From contig NZ_QPGB01000002.1 of assembly GCF_003335215.1 (NCBI RefSeq), positions 620,001-684,000 of the forward strand: DNA of 64,000 nucleotides. The letters run 5' to 3'. The notes under the pieces are model-generated. The model searched no databases. It worked only from the letters and a program-made list of their open reading frames with translations, and was not told the origin of the DNA. Every line of letters begins with the position of its first letter. Positions within the stretch are counted from its first letter, which is position 1. Source of the stretch: Parvibium lacunae. Lineage in GTDB: Bacteria; Pseudomonadota; Gammaproteobacteria; Burkholderiales; Burkholderiaceae_D. Of the stretch, positions 44,239-55,887 are shown piece after piece. The translations under genes were made by a program, and so were the position numbers.

Positions 44239-46138
44239 TCACCTCCACGACCGGCGCGGCAGCTGCCTTGCCATTAGCCACCGCCGGTGGTTTCTTGCCC
44301 AGCAACCAATAATCAAAGACTTGACGAGCGATCGGTGCCGCAGCCTGCGCCCCAAACCCGCCGTTTTCGACGATGACAGCCAGGGCAATTTTAGGCTCAT
44401 CGGCCGGCGCGAAAGCCATATACAACGCATGATCATGGAAGTGTGAAGCAATTTTCTTGGCATCATATTTTTCACCCTGCTTGATCGCAATCACCTGCGC
44501 GGTTCCCGTCTTCCCGGCTGACACGTATTCTGTCCCGGCAAAGGCACGGGCCGAAGTTCCTTCGCGCGTCACGCCAATCAGCGCCTTACGAATAACCTCT
44601 AGATTTTCTTCTTTGAGCGGAATCCGGTAACTTTCTTTGGGCACCGTTAATTGCTTTTCACCCGTACGGATATTCTCAATCATCTTGACTAAATGCGGTT
44701 TCATCACGATGCCACTGTTGGCCAGTGTGGACGTCGCGTGCGCCAACTGCAAAATCGTAAACGCGTTGTAACCCTGCCCAATGCCAACACTGATGGTCTC
44801 GCCATCGTACCAGCGCTGTTGTTCTTTGCGTTTATAGGCTTTCCGTTTCCATTCCGGCGATGGCAAGATACCGCGCTTTTCGCCATCCAGGTCAATCCCC
44901 GTAATCTGCCCAAAACCGAAGGGCTGCATAAAATCATGAATCGCCTGTATCCCCATATCGCGGGCTAGCAAGTAATAGTAAGTGTCGCAAGAAACCACGA
45001 TTGATTTATACATATCAACGTAGCCATGCCCACCCTCTTTATCATCGCGGAAACGGTGATTCCCAAACTGAAAAAAGCCAGGGTCGGCAATCGCCTGACT
45101 GGCGGTGCGCTTACCCAGCTCAAGTGCAGCCAGGGCCATAAAAGGTTTGTAGGTGGACCCAATTGGGTAGGTTCCTGACAACGGTCGATTTAGCAAAGGT
45201 CGATCTGGTGACTCATTCAGGGCTTTCCAGTTTTCTACATCAATGCCATCAACAAACAGATTGGGATCAAAGGTTGGCTTCGATACAAACGCCAGAATAT
45301 CCCCCGTTTTTGGTTCAATCGCTACCAAGGCCCCTTTGCGGTCGCCAAACGCCTGCTCGGCAAGCTCTTGTAAGCGCACATCAATCGACAAAATCAGGTT
45401 GTTTCCTGGCTGCGCCGGCGAGCGTGAGAGCGTTCGAATGGCCCGCCCCCCCGCGCTGACCTCCACTTCTTCGTATCCGGTCAGGCCATGCAACTCCTTC
45501 TCGTAACGTTTCTCCAGCCCCTCTTTACCGATATATTCGGTTCCCGCATAGTTCTCTGCATCTTCCCACTCTTCTATGCGCTGTTTGTCTTTTTGTGAAA
45601 TGCGCCCAATGTAGCCAATCACGTGAGACGCGATTTCTCCCAAGGGATAATCGCGAAAGAGACGCGCTTTGATATCTACGCCAGGAAACCGATAGCGGTG
45701 CGCAGCAAAGCGGGCGACTTCCTCATCGCTTAATCGCGTTCGAATCGGTAAGCTTTCAAAGCTCTTGGATTCCTCAAGCATTTTTTTGAAACGCTTGCGA
45801 TCTCGCGCTTGGATTTCGATAATCTTGGCGAGTTCATCAATCACATATTCGAGCTCATCGGCTAGCTTGGACGGCGTAATCTCAAGGGTATAGGCAGAAT
45901 AATTACGGGCCAACACGACGCCGTTACGATCCAAAATTAAGCCACGATTGGGCGTAATGGGTACGATTGAAATACGGTTATCTTCCGCTTGTGCTTTGTA
46001 ATCTTCATATCGAACCACTTGCAAATAAACAAAGCGGGCGATGAGTAATGAAAAACAAAAACAAACGAAACCCAGCGCCACCAGTGCGCGAAACCGAAAG
46101 CGCTGGAGTTGTTCGGCAAGCTGCCCTAGATCAGTCAT
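44228..46138 (-). CDS. mrdA: Penicillin-binding protein 2 (transpeptidase)
   Basis: Elongation-specific class B PBP, 636 residues. It has an N-terminal membrane helix (ALVALGFVCFCFSLLIARFVYLQ), a dimerisation/pedestal domain, then the transpeptidase domain: SxxK in GSTYKPFMALAALE, the SxD-type motif SCDTYYYLL, and KTGT in AGKTGTAQVI. The C-terminal Ala-rich tail ends VVEVSGD. 21 bp after mreD. Confidence 0.97.
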   Translation of the reverse strand: MTDLGQLAEQLQRFRFRALVALGFVCFCFSLLIARFVYLQVVRYEDYKAQAEDNRISIVPITPNRGLILDRNGVVLARNYSAYTLEITPSKLADELEYVIDELAKIIEIQARDRKRFKKMLEESKSFESLPIRTRLSDEEVARFAAHRYRFPGVDIKARLFRDYPLGEIASHVIGYIGRISQKDKQRIEEWEDAENYAGTEYIGKEGLEKRYEKELHGLTGYEEVEVSAGGRAIRTLSRSPAQPGNNLILSIDVRLQELAEQAFGDRKGALVAIEPKTGDILAFVSKPTFDPNLFVDGIDVENWKALNESPDRPLLNRPLSGTYPIGSTYKPFMALAALELGKRTASQAIADPGFFQFGNHRFRDDKEGGHGYVDMYKSIVVSCDTYYYLLARDMGIQAIHDFMQPFGFGQITGIDLDGEKRGILPSPEWKRKAYKRKEQQRWYDGETISVGIGQGYNAFTILQLAHATSTLANSGIVMKPHLVKMIENIRTGEKQLTVPKESYRIPLKEENLEVIRKALIGVTREGTSARAFAGTEYVSAGKTGTAQVIAIKQGEKYDAKKIASHFHDHALYMAFAPADEPKIALAVIVENGGFGAQAAAPIARQVFDYWLLGKKPPAVANGKAAAAPVVEVSGD

Positions 46139-46159
46139 TGCCCTTGCCCGGAAAGAGAA

Positions 46160-46702
46160 TCAGATTGGACGAACATCGTCTTTATCTACGGCACGCCGCT
46201 GGGGTGCCAACAACAACCAAGTCGCAATGGGCCAGAGAATACATTCTGCTAAGCCCTGCATAAAGAACCACCAGCCAGGTAAGCCATCGCCATGTAGAAC
46301 GTGAATCAGCAAGACCACTGCCTGCGCCAGCAGGAACAATGGCAGTACATGCAGCGATTGGGTCGGCAGCGAAAACCACACGATGCGCCGATGCAAGCTG
46401 ATAGCGGCGTAAGAGAGTAAGGTGTAAGCCAGCGCATGCTGGCCGAGCAAGACGCCTTGATGTACGTCCATCACCAGTCCAAATAAAAAGGCCCCGCTCA
46501 TGCCAACCTTGCGGGGTTGGTGAACATTCCAAAACACCAGCGCGACTGCGAGAAAATCAGGAACGCCGGGCCAACGCCCCCAGGGCAACAAATTCAACAG
46601 TAACGCGATCACCAGCGAAAACCAGATGAAGGCGCTATTGGCGGGTAACAGGATGTACTCGGGCTCGGCCCAGGCTGTACGCTGTTGTCTGTGCTGGTTC
46701 AT
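46160..46702 (-). CDS. mreD: Rod shape-determining membrane protein MreD
   Basis: 180 residues, about five membrane helices (FIWFSLVIALLLNLLPWG; VPDFLAVALVFWNVHQP; VGMSGAFLFGLVMDVHQGVLLGQHALAYTLLSYAAI and others). The GLVMDVHQGVLLGQHAL segment is a family mark. The ATG overlaps the mreC stop by 4 nt. Confidence 0.93.
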   Translation of the reverse strand: MNQHRQQRTAWAEPEYILLPANSAFIWFSLVIALLLNLLPWGRWPGVPDFLAVALVFWNVHQPRKVGMSGAFLFGLVMDVHQGVLLGQHALAYTLLSYAAISLHRRIVWFSLPTQSLHVLPLFLLAQAVVLLIHVLHGDGLPGWWFFMQGLAECILWPIATWLLLAPQRRAVDKDDVRPI

Positions 46703-47622
46703 TCCTCAGCTCCCCGCTCAGATTGACGATGGCGCGACTTTTGCTGACGAATCACCTCGGGGTAACGCCCGCTGGGAGCGGGAAAGTCATTTTTAACTTG
46801 CAACACCAGTAAGTGACGATGCTTTGATACCCCGCCAATCGGGGCACAGCTAATGCGTGCGAAAGATTGGGCCGCACTGCGCTCAATGTGGACAATCTTA
46901 GCCACAGGTAAGCCTGCAGGATAGAGCCCATCAATGCCGGAGGTCACAATCAAATCTCCTTGCTGAACATCCGCATTGCTTGCCAGAAAACGCAAGTCCA
47001 GCAACCCAGGGGTTTCACTGCCATAGGCCACAGAGCGCAAACCATTCCGCACAATTTGTACAGGAATCGCTTGGTCGCGATCAGGTAACAGGGTGATTTC
47101 TGCTGTTTTAACAAAACTGCGGGTGACTTGGCCAACAACGCCTTGATCATCGATAACAGGTTGACCCGGCTGAATGCCATCAATTAACCCTTTGTCCACC
47201 ATCAGCTTGCGGGTAAATGGGTCTTGCATTTCATACAAAATCTCCACCAGCGCACTTGGAGACTTGAGCCCTTCGCGTGCGCCCAGCAGGCGCCGTAGCT
47301 GCCCATTTTCCTCGGTTAACTGCTGATTAGTTTGGGCTTGCTGGGCCTGCTGCAATAATTGCTGACGCAATTGCTGGTTTTCTTGCTGGGCTACTTCCAG
47401 CGCACGAAAATACTGCCCAACACCACGCACTCCATCACGGGGCAATAGGACAGCATGCTGAATAGGGTATAGCAACACAGCGACGCCTTGCCGCACCTGT
47501 TTGAGCCAGCCTGAGCGGGCATCCAAGACCAACAGCACCAACGCGAGCAAGGCAAACACGCACAACCGCATGTGGGCTGATGGCCCTTGCTTGAAGAATG
47601 GGGGTGGCGTGTGGTTCATCAT
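46699..47622 (-). CDS. mreC: Rod shape-determining protein MreC
   Basis: Bitopic periplasmic protein linking MreB to PBP2, 307 residues. One N-terminal membrane helix (LCVFALLALVLLVLDARSGW), a Gln-rich coiled coil (~residues 78-115, ENQQLRQQLLQQAQQAQTNQQ), then the beta-rich domain with PGQPVIDDQGVVGQVTR and SGIDGLYPAGLPVAKI. 66 bp downstream of mreB, across a hairpin. Confidence 0.95.
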   Translation of the reverse strand: MMNHTPPPFFKQGPSAHMRLCVFALLALVLLVLDARSGWLKQVRQGVAVLLYPIQHAVLLPRDGVRGVGQYFRALEVAQQENQQLRQQLLQQAQQAQTNQQLTEENGQLRRLLGAREGLKSPSALVEILYEMQDPFTRKLMVDKGLIDGIQPGQPVIDDQGVVGQVTRSFVKTAEITLLPDRDQAIPVQIVRNGLRSVAYGSETPGLLDLRFLASNADVQQGDLIVTSGIDGLYPAGLPVAKIVHIERSAAQSFARISCAPIGGVSKHRHLLVLQVKNDFPAPSGRYPEVIRQQKSRHRQSERGAEE

Positions 47623-47637
47623 AGCGAGGCATCATCA

Positions 47638-47659
47638 AACGGGCCTAGCCGGCCCCGTT
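47638..47659 (-). terminator. Hairpin between mreB and mreC
   Basis: Minus strand AACGGGGCC (47659-47651), loop GGCTA, GGCCCGTT (47645-47638), then TGATG. A GC-rich stem with one bulged G and only a very short T stretch. It probably acts as an intra-operon attenuator or RNA-stabilising end that leaves more MreB than MreCD. Confidence 0.45.
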
Positions 47660-47688
47660 ACAGTTAACTAGCGCCAACTGAAAATCAG

Positions 47689-48972
<1,284 letters not shown>

Positions 48973-49272
48973 ATGAGCATTTCTCTCTCCGATGTGCAAC
49001 GCATTGCCCATCTTGCCCGGCTGGATTTGCCGGAACCCCAAGCCACGGCCACGCAAGCCAGTCTGAATGCCATTTTTGGCCTGATTGAGCAGCTCCAAGC
49101 GGTGGATACCCAGGGCATCGAACCACTGACCCACCCCGTGGCCTACATTCAGGAAGTCGCGCAACGTCTGCGCCCCGATGCCGTGACGGAAACCAACCAG
49201 CGCGAGGCCAACCAGCAATCCGCTCCGGCGGTGCAAGACGGCCTGTTTCTAGTGCCTAAAGTGATTGAGTGA
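48973..49272 (+). CDS. gatC: Asp/Glu-tRNA amidotransferase subunit C
   Basis: Small clasp subunit of GatCAB, which converts Glu-tRNA(Gln) and Asp-tRNA(Asn) to the amide forms. [18 protein letters not shown] at the N-terminus, the Pro-containing EPLTHPVAY, and the C-terminal [13 protein letters not shown]. 99 residues. Followed by gatA after 7 nt. Confidence 0.96.
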   Translation: MSISLSDVQRIAHLARLDLPEPQATATQASLNAIFGLIEQLQAVDTQGIEPLTHPVAYIQEVAQRLRPDAVTETNQREANQQSAPAVQDGLFLVPKVIE

Positions 49273-49279
49273 GGGTGTA

Positions 49280-50752
49280 ATGTCAAACCAAAATCAAACC
49301 CTGACTCTCTCAGCGCTACAACAGCGCTTACAAAGCGGCCAAACTTCCGCCGTTGAATTGGCGCAGGATTACCTGAGCAAGATCAAACAAAGCGACCTGA
49401 ATGCGTTTATTGATGTGCAACCTGACATCACACTCGCCCAAGCCAAAGCGGCTGATGCCTTGCGCGCCAGCGGCCAAGCCGGGCCATTAACGGGCCTACC
49501 GATTGCGCACAAAGATATTTTTGTCACCAAAGATTTTCGCAGCACCGCCGGCTCGCACATGCTGGAAAACTATCGCAGCCCCTTCGATGCCACGGTGGTA
49601 GAACGCCTTGACCAAGCCGGGATGGTGACGCTGGGCAAACTGAATTGCGATGAATTCGCGATGGGTTCCAGCAACGAAAATTCCTACTTTGGCGCGGTGA
49701 AAAACCCCTGGGATAAGCAAGCAGTTGCGGGGGGGTCTTCCGGTGGTTCGGCTGCTGCGGTGGCCGCAGGCCTAGCTCCCGCCGCCACCGGCACTGATAC
49801 CGGTGGCTCAATTCGCCAACCCGCTGCTTTCTGCGGCATTACGGGGATTAAGCCCACCTACGGCAAGGTATCGCGCTACGGCATGATTGCGTATGCTTCC
49901 AGCCTTGATCAAGGTGGCCCGATGGCGCATACCGCGGCTGACTGTGCTTTGCTCTTGAACGCGATGGCAGGGTTTGATGCCAAAGACTCCACCAGCTTGG
50001 AGCGCGCCAATGAAGACTACACTGCGCAACTCAACCAACCCTTGGCCGGATTGCGTTTAGGCGTACCCAAAGAATTTTTTGGCGCGGGCCTGAGTGAAGA
50101 AGTCGGCGCAGCCATTGAAACCGCTGTGCAAGCGCTGGAAAAACTCGGTGCGGTGCGGGTGGAAGTATCGTTGCCACGCACTGAATTAGCGATCCCTGCT
50201 TACTATGTGATTGCCCCCGCCGAAGCCTCTAGTAACCTCTCACGCTTTGATGGCGCACGCTATGGTTACCGTGCCCCCGAATACCGCGATTTGTTGGATA
50301 TGTATAAACAATCGCGGGCACAAGGCTTTGGGGCCGAAGTGCAGCGCCGCATCATGGTGGGCACCTATGTGCTCTCACATGGTTACTACGACGCCTACTA
50401 CTTGCAAGCGCAAAAAATTCGTCGCCTGATCGCCCAAGATTTTGCGCAAGCCTTTACACAATGCGATGTCATCGTTGGCCCCGTCGCGCCAACCGTGGCG
50501 TGGAATATTGGTGAGAAAGCCAATGACCCCGTGGCGAACTATCTGGCCGATATCTATACCCTCGCGGTGAACTTAGCAGGTCTGCCCGGTATGTCCATGC
50601 CCGTGGGTTTTGGCACGCAAGCGCATACCAAAACACGCCCCGTCGGTATGCAACTGATCGGCAATTACTTTGCGGAAAGTCGCGTGCTGAACGTGGCGCA
50701 CCAATACCAACAAGCCACCGATTGGCACACCAAAACACCGGAGGGTCTGTAA
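49280..50752 (+). CDS. gatA: Asp/Glu-tRNA amidotransferase subunit A
   Basis: Amidase subunit that releases ammonia from glutamine or asparagine. The Ser-cisSer-Lys triad is K78 (LPIAHKDIF), S153 (GGSSGGS) and S177 ([10 protein letters not shown]). 490 residues from ATG 49280, which has GAGGG just upstream; an in-frame TTG at 49265 overlaps gatC. gatB starts 1 bp after its stop. Confidence 0.97.
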   Translation: MSNQNQTLTLSALQQRLQSGQTSAVELAQDYLSKIKQSDLNAFIDVQPDITLAQAKAADALRASGQAGPLTGLPIAHKDIFVTKDFRSTAGSHMLENYRSPFDATVVERLDQAGMVTLGKLNCDEFAMGSSNENSYFGAVKNPWDKQAVAGGSSGGSAAAVAAGLAPAATGTDTGGSIRQPAAFCGITGIKPTYGKVSRYGMIAYASSLDQGGPMAHTAADCALLLNAMAGFDAKDSTSLERANEDYTAQLNQPLAGLRLGVPKEFFGAGLSEEVGAAIETAVQALEKLGAVRVEVSLPRTELAIPAYYVIAPAEASSNLSRFDGARYGYRAPEYRDLLDMYKQSRAQGFGAEVQRRIMVGTYVLSHGYYDAYYLQAQKIRRLIAQDFAQAFTQCDVIVGPVAPTVAWNIGEKANDPVANYLADIYTLAVNLAGLPGMSMPVGFGTQAHTKTRPVGMQLIGNYFAESRVLNVAHQYQQATDWHTKTPEGL

Positions 50753-50753
50753 T

Positions 50754-52199
50754 ATGCAATGGGAAGTCGTGATCGGGTTGGAAACCCATGCCCAGCTCTC
50801 TACCGTTTCTAAAATTTTCTCTGGCGCGAGCACTCAGTTTGGAGCCGAAGCTAACACGCAAGCTTGCGCGGTGGATTTGGCGCTGCCGGGTGTGTTGCCG
50901 GTATTGAATCGCGGTGCGGTGGAGCGAGCGATTCAATTTGGCTTGGCGGTGAACGCCCATGTCGCGCCCCGCAGTATTTTTGCGCGCAAAAATTACTTTT
51001 ATCCTGATCTGCCAAAAGGCTATCAAATCAGCCAATTTGAAATTCCAGTCGTGCAGAGCGGTGAGCTGCGCTTCTTTGTGGGTGAAACGGAAAAGACCGT
51101 GCGTCTAACGCGCGCCCACTTGGAAGAAGATGCAGGCAAATCGCTGCATGAAGATTTTGCGGGCATGACCGGCATTGACTTAAACCGTGCCGGTACACCC
51201 TTGCTCGAGATTGTGTCCGAACCAGATATGCGTTCCAGCGCGGAAGCGGTTGCCTATGCTAAAGCCTTGCACAGTCTCGTCGTATGGCTGGGTATTTGCG
51301 ATGGCAACATGCAAGAAGGCTCTTTCCGTTGCGATGCCAATGTGTCCGTGCGTCCCAAGGGTCAAGAAAAGTTTGGTACGCGTCGCGAAATCAAAAACCT
51401 CAACAGCTTCCGTTTCTTGCAGCAAGCGATTGATTATGAAGTGCGCTGGCAAATTGAAACGCTCGAAGATGGTGGCAAGATTGAACAAGCGACGGTCCTC
51501 TTTGATCCCGATACGGGTGAAACCCGCGCCATGCGCAGCAAAGAAGATGCGATGGATTACCGCTACTTCCCCGACCCCGATTTGCTGCCCTTGGTGATTC
51601 CAGCGCATTGGGTGGAAGAAGTGAAAGCCACCCTGCCCGAGCTACCCGCTGCGATGGCGACCCGCTTTGAGCAAGCGTATGGCGTGACGGCCTATGATGC
51701 GAATGTGCTCACCGCAAACCGTGCGGTGGCACAGTACTTTGAACAAGTTGCGACTAGCCTACCTGCGGGCCAGTGCAAAATCGCCGCAAACTGGGTGATT
51801 GGCGAAGTAAGTGCGCAACTCAATCGCGCAGAACGAGACATCACCCAATGCCCGGTGCAAGCAGCGCAACTCGGCACCTTGCTGCAGCGGATTGCGGACA
51901 ACACGATTTCCAACAAAATCGCCAAAGATATTTTCCAGATCATGTGGGAAAGTCCGAACAGCGAAGCCAACTACGCCGATCGCATTATTGAAGATCGTGG
52001 CCTGAAACAAATCACCGATACCGGCGCAATTGAGGCCTTGATTGATGAGGTGCTCAACGCCAATGCGGCGATGGTGGCGGAGTTTAAGGCGGGTAAGGAA
52101 AAAGCCTTTAATGCTCTGGTTGGGCAGTGTATGAAAGCGACGAAGGGCAAGGCTAATCCACAACAAGTCAATACCATTCTGAAACAAAAACTCAGCTAA
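50754..52199 (+). CDS. gatB: Asp/Glu-tRNA amidotransferase subunit B
   Basis: Kinase and tRNA-binding subunit that activates the mischarged aminoacyl-t[26 protein letters not shown] at the N-terminus, the [16 protein letters not shown] and [16 protein letters not shown] signature, [13 protein letters not shown], and a C-terminal YqeY-like helical domain ([35 protein letters not shown]). 481 residues. Confidence 0.97.
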   Translation: MQWEVVIGLETHAQLSTVSKIFSGASTQFGAEANTQACAVDLALPGVLPVLNRGAVERAIQFGLAVNAHVAPRSIFARKNYFYPDLPKGYQISQFEIPVVQSGELRFFVGETEKTVRLTRAHLEEDAGKSLHEDFAGMTGIDLNRAGTPLLEIVSEPDMRSSAEAVAYAKALHSLVVWLGICDGNMQEGSFRCDANVSVRPKGQEKFGTRREIKNLNSFRFLQQAIDYEVRWQIETLEDGGKIEQATVLFDPDTGETRAMRSKEDAMDYRYFPDPDLLPLVIPAHWVEEVKATLPELPAAMATRFEQAYGVTAYDANVLTANRAVAQYFEQVATSLPAGQCKIAANWVIGEVSAQLNRAERDITQCPVQAAQLGTLLQRIADNTISNKIAKDIFQIMWESPNSEANYADRIIEDRGLKQITDTGAIEALIDEVLNANAAMVAEFKAGKEKAFNALVGQCMKATKGKANPQQVNTILKQKLS

Positions 52200-52209
52200 G
52201 GCCTCTGCC

Positions 52210-53493
52210 ATGAATGCTACCTCCCCTACCGCGCCGCCTAGCCCACCAGGGTCAAGTTATGACTATGACATTACCGTTGTCGGCACGGGTCTGATTGGCC
52301 TCGCCGCCGCACTCGGCTTGGCGCAGCAAGGTTGGCGGGTCGGGCTGATTGGCCCAGCCGTTAACGTTGGGCTAAACCATACAGACACAGACTGGGATAA
52401 CCGAGTTTATGCCTTTAGCCCCGCCACCCAACAACTGCTCACAACATTGCGGGTTTGGCAGCAGCTTCCGATTGGCCCTGATGACGCGCAGGCGCGCATC
52501 CAGGCTGTGCGCGAGATGCGTGTTTATGGTCAATCTGCCGAGGCCCTCAGCGTGGACCCTGGTTTACTGAGCGATAGCGTTACATTCAGCGCTTATGCCG
52601 CTTGTGTCAGTGAATTAGCCTGGATCGCCGAAAGCCGCGTTGTGCAGCAGGCACTGGCAACCGCGTGCCGCTTTCAACCGCAGCTCCACTGGCATACCAG
52701 CCAAGCCACGGATTACCATGAAACCCCGGCCGGTCTGCGGCTGCAACTGGCGAATCAGGAAGTACTCCACAGCCAGATTTTGCTTGGCGCTGATGGTGCC
52801 TACTCCTGGGTGCGCCAGCATGCTGGCATCGATCTCGAAGAACAAGATTACCCGCAAACGGCGATAGTGGCCAATTTTGCCTGCAGCCAAAAACATGCCG
52901 ATACCGCCTGGCAATGGTTCCGTCCCGACGGGATTCTGGCGCTTTTGCCGCTACCCGGCCAACGGGTGTCGATGGTCTGGTCAACGACGCCGAGTCAAGC
53001 CGAGACACTACTCAAGCTTGATGCAACCACTTTGGCGGACCAACTTACGGCAGCCAGTGCGCAGACGCTCGGCACACTCACGCCATTAACCCCAGCCGCC
53101 GGTTTTCCACTTAAGCGCCAACTGGCGCGTACCATGGTCACGCAACGTATTGGCTTACTCGGTGATGCAGCCCACGTCGTTCACCCCTTGGCGGGGCAGG
53201 GCATGAATCTCGGGATGGGCGATGTGCGTGAACTTCTCGATGTTTTTGCCCATCGCGAATCCTATCGCACGCTGAGCGACGGTCGCTTACTGGCCCGCTA
53301 TGCACGCCGCCGTGCCGCGCCAATCCAAGCGATGCGGGCTGTCACACATGGGCTTTATCAGCTTTTTGCTCACCCGAACCCGACGCTGCAAGCCGCCCGC
53401 CGCCAATTCATGCATGCGATTAATCACACCCCGTTACAAAGTTTTGTCACACCGATCAAGCGTAAACTGATTCAGCACGCTCTATACTCTTGA
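52210..53493 (+). CDS. UbiH/UbiF/VisC-family FAD monooxygenase
   Basis: Flavoprotein hydroxylase of ubiquinone ring modification. The FAD fold begins VVGTGLIGLAAALGLAQQGW and the second FAD motif is GLLGDAAHVVHPLAGQGMNLGMGDV, both close to the family signature. 427 residues with an ~15-residue N-terminal extension. Which ring position it hydroxylates (UbiH, UbiI, UbiF or UbiM type) cannot be told. 10 bp after gatB, so probably co-transcribed, with dsbC next. Confidence 0.88.
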   Translation: MNATSPTAPPSPPGSSYDYDITVVGTGLIGLAAALGLAQQGWRVGLIGPAVNVGLNHTDTDWDNRVYAFSPATQQLLTTLRVWQQLPIGPDDAQARIQAVREMRVYGQSAEALSVDPGLLSDSVTFSAYAACVSELAWIAESRVVQQALATACRFQPQLHWHTSQATDYHETPAGLRLQLANQEVLHSQILLGADGAYSWVRQHAGIDLEEQDYPQTAIVANFACSQKHADTAWQWFRPDGILALLPLPGQRVSMVWSTTPSQAETLLKLDATTLADQLTAASAQTLGTLTPLTPAAGFPLKRQLARTMVTQRIGLLGDAAHVVHPLAGQGMNLGMGDVRELLDVFAHRESYRTLSDGRLLARYARRRAAPIQAMRAVTHGLYQLFAHPNPTLQAARRQFMHAINHTPLQSFVTPIKRKLIQHALYS

Positions 53494-53520
53494 GATTGTT
53501 TTGTTTTTGCCTGGAATTTT

Positions 53521-54324
53521 ATGTCTGCGCCCTCCACCGCCTCCGCTCTGCCTCGTTACTTCCTGTGCACACTACTCTGCTTAAGCAGTGGGCTGGGGTG
53601 GGCGCAAAGTCCCACGCAGGCAAATGCCGCCAGTAACGCCACCAATGAGCGCGCACCGACGCCCACCCCAGCGGTCACATTAGGCCCGGTCGAAGCCCGC
53701 TTAAAAAAAACCTTTGAAGAGCGCGACAACTTCAAAGTTGAAAGCGTCATCAAAACCCCTTATTTGGGCTTGTATGAGGTGCGTGTTGGTAATGAGATTT
53801 TCTACACCGACGACAAAGGGGAGCAGTTCATTATTGGCGAAATCATTGATGCTAAGCGCCGTGTGAACTTAACCCAGCAGCGCATTGCCGAATTACAGCG
53901 GATTAAATTCAGTGATTTGCCGCTTGAGCTCGCCGTTAAAAATGTGCGCGGCAATGGCAAACAAGTGATTGCCGTTTTTGAAGATCCCAATTGCGGCTAC
54001 TGTAAACGCTTTCAGAAAACACTGAGTAAACTCGATAACTTGACGGTTTACACGTTCCTGATTGGTATTCTTGCGCCTGATTCACGCGATAAAGCGCAAA
54101 GTATTTTGTGCGCCAAAGACCGGAATAAAGTGCATTTAGCCTGGATGCTCGACGGCACAACGCCCCCGGCTACAAAATGTGAAGGGGCCTTTACCAAAAG
54201 TATGGAGTTGGCCCGCAAACTCGGCGTTGAAAGCACGCCGACCCTTTACTTTGCCGATGGTCGGCGTGTGGCTGGTGCCATCCCGCAAAATGAACTAGAA
54301 AAAATACTGGCTGAACTCAAATAG
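53521..54324 (+). CDS. dsbC: Periplasmic thiol:disulfide isomerase DsbC-type
   Basis: 267 residues. Sec signal (PRYFLCTLLCLSSGLGWAQS), an N-terminal dimerisation domain (VEARLKKTFEERDNFKVESVIKTPYLGLYEV), and a thioredoxin domain with CGYC at 158-161 and the cis-Pro loop STPTLYFADG. It rearranges wrong disulfides. The spacer between the signal and the first domain is Pro/Thr-rich. Confidence 0.93.
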   Translation: MSAPSTASALPRYFLCTLLCLSSGLGWAQSPTQANAASNATNERAPTPTPAVTLGPVEARLKKTFEERDNFKVESVIKTPYLGLYEVRVGNEIFYTDDKGEQFIIGEIIDAKRRVNLTQQRIAELQRIKFSDLPLELAVKNVRGNGKQVIAVFEDPNCGYCKRFQKTLSKLDNLTVYTFLIGILAPDSRDKAQSILCAKDRNKVHLAWMLDGTTPPATKCEGAFTKSMELARKLGVESTPTLYFADGRRVAGAIPQNELEKILAELK

Positions 54325-54380
54325 CGTTTGCAGATACCCTGTACTAAGACGGTTCACTGCGAATGAACTGGATTGCTGGC

Positions 54381-55742
54381 TCACGGGCGCTCAGTCTTCG
54401 GTACCAACCAATATAGCTCACCCGCTTGGCGCATCTTGCCGGCTTGCTCACCCGCCGCGGGGCCAGTCCCCCAAAAGTAATCTGCGCGAATGGCGCCACG
54501 AATTGCGCCGCCGGTATCTTGCGCAAGCATCAGCCGTTGCAGTGGCTTCTGGGTCGCGGGTAACGTCGTATTCACAAATAACAGCGCCCCGAGTGGAATA
54601 AAGCTGGGGTCGATAGCAACGCTGCGCTGTGCCACCAGCGGCACACCGAGGGAACCTAACGGCCCTTGCTCAGGCTTTAGTGTGGTTAGCTCACGAAAAA
54701 AAACCAGGCTCGGGTTGGCATTCAGTAATTCCTGGCGACGTCCGGGGTAGCGCGCCGCCCAATCACGAATCCCTTGCGCTGTGGCTTGCTCTAGGTTGAG
54801 TTCACCTTGCTCAACCAACCAACGTCCAATCGATTTGTAGGGGTGGCCATTCTGCTCAGCGTAGCCAACCCGGAGTATTTTTCCATCGGGCAAGCGCACC
54901 CGCCCAGAACCTTGAACTTCGATAAAAAAAGCATCCACCGGGTCCAGCCATACCAGTTCTCGGCCCGCATACGGGGGAGCATGGCGACGCGCTGCAAACT
55001 CCGCACGACTGAAATAAGGGACAAGCTGCTGCCGGCCATTGGGCAGTGTCAGCAACCGGCCTCGCACACGTTGACCTTTCAGGGCGGGATAGACGGTGCT
55101 CAATTCAACCTGTATCAGATCGGGAGGAACGCCATAGAGCGCCGTGCTGTGACTGGCCGTCGGCTGTAGGCTGCCTTGATACAAGGGTTCATAATAACCA
55201 GTGATCAAGCCTTGAGTTTGTTTTTCTGGCGTTGCACTACCGCTCTCAGTAGTCGTCACCAACTCGACTCGTTGCGGTGTGAAATGAGTTTCAATAAATT
55301 GTCGCCAGCGGGATCCATCGCTTGTGGCATTGAGCCCCTGGCTGCGTGCCAGTTCGCATAGCCGCCGCCAGTCGGGTGTAGCAAAACGGCCTTCGCGCTG
55401 GCCGACAACCGCGCACTGCGCCTCCCAAGCAGAGGCAAACTCACTCAGGTCATCATCTTGCCAACCGGGTAACGCTGCCCAGGAAATGGGAACCAGTTGG
55501 CGCTGCGGTGTTCCAAGTACAGGTGCCGTCCCGGTCTGACTGCTGACGGCAGGCGCAGTTGGGGTTGAGGTCGGCGGGGCAGAAGGAGGGGGGGCAACGC
55601 CCGCACAGCCTGCGAGTATGCCTATCGTCGCGAGTAACCCTTGCCTTGCGAAGCGGCAAGATGAGCTGACTGCACGCAACCAGGGAAGTAAGGTATGCTT
55701 GATTGGGGAGAGTTCCCCTGTAACCGAGAGGGAAGATGGCAT
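54381..55742 (-). CDS. mltA: Membrane-bound lytic murein transglycosylase A
   Basis: Lipoprotein that cleaves glycan strands of peptidoglycan. Lipobox ILAGC after FARQGLLATIG, then the MltA core: LITGYYEPLYQGSLQ, VWLDPVDAFFIEVQGSGRV-type segment (ELVWLDPVDAFFIEVQGSG), YAEQNGHPYKSIGRWL, and the 3D domain with the aspartates in LAQDTGGAIRG and DYFWGTGPAAGEQAG. About 453 residues from ATG 55742, which leaves 45 residues before the lipid-modified Cys; other ATGs upstream (to 55877) are in frame. The exact start is unsure. Confidence 0.9.
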   Translation of the reverse strand: MPSSLSVTGELSPIKHTLLPWLRAVSSSCRFARQGLLATIGILAGCAGVAPPPSAPPTSTPTAPAVSSQTGTAPVLGTPQRQLVPISWAALPGWQDDDLSEFASAWEAQCAVVGQREGRFATPDWRRLCELARSQGLNATSDGSRWRQFIETHFTPQRVELVTTTESGSATPEKQTQGLITGYYEPLYQGSLQPTASHSTALYGVPPDLIQVELSTVYPALKGQRVRGRLLTLPNGRQQLVPYFSRAEFAARRHAPPYAGRELVWLDPVDAFFIEVQGSGRVRLPDGKILRVGYAEQNGHPYKSIGRWLVEQGELNLEQATAQGIRDWAARYPGRRQELLNANPSLVFFRELTTLKPEQGPLGSLGVPLVAQRSVAIDPSFIPLGALLFVNTTLPATQKPLQRLMLAQDTGGAIRGAIRADYFWGTGPAAGEQAGKMRQAGELYWLVPKTERP

Positions 55743-55887
55743 GTGGCTCATTTTGCTTGAAGCATTCATTGCATTGCTGCTGTTAGTGGCGATTGTCTGG
55801 TGGACGATGTTCCATGGTCGCGGCGATAGCCCTGCGGACAGGGCTATCGACAGCAATCCCTCGAAACACGACGACAATATTCATTAA
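55741..55887 (+). CDS. 48-residue single-helix membrane protein
   Basis: MWLILLEAFIALLLLVAIVWWTMFHGRG, a clean membrane helix, then a polar tail ending SKHDDNIH. AGAGGGA lies 7-8 nt upstream of the ATG. It starts on top of the mltA start (divergent CATG) and converges on apaG with a 4-nt overlap. Longer in-frame extension to 55618 is unlikely because the membrane helix directly follows this ATG. Function unknown. Confidence 0.55.
   Translation: MWLILLEAFIALLLLVAIVWWTMFHGRGDSPADRAIDSNPSKHDDNIH

Noticed and set aside
51180-51608. 142-codon antisense ORF in gatB
   Set aside because: Complementary to conserved gatB coding sequence, no RBS, no family resemblance.
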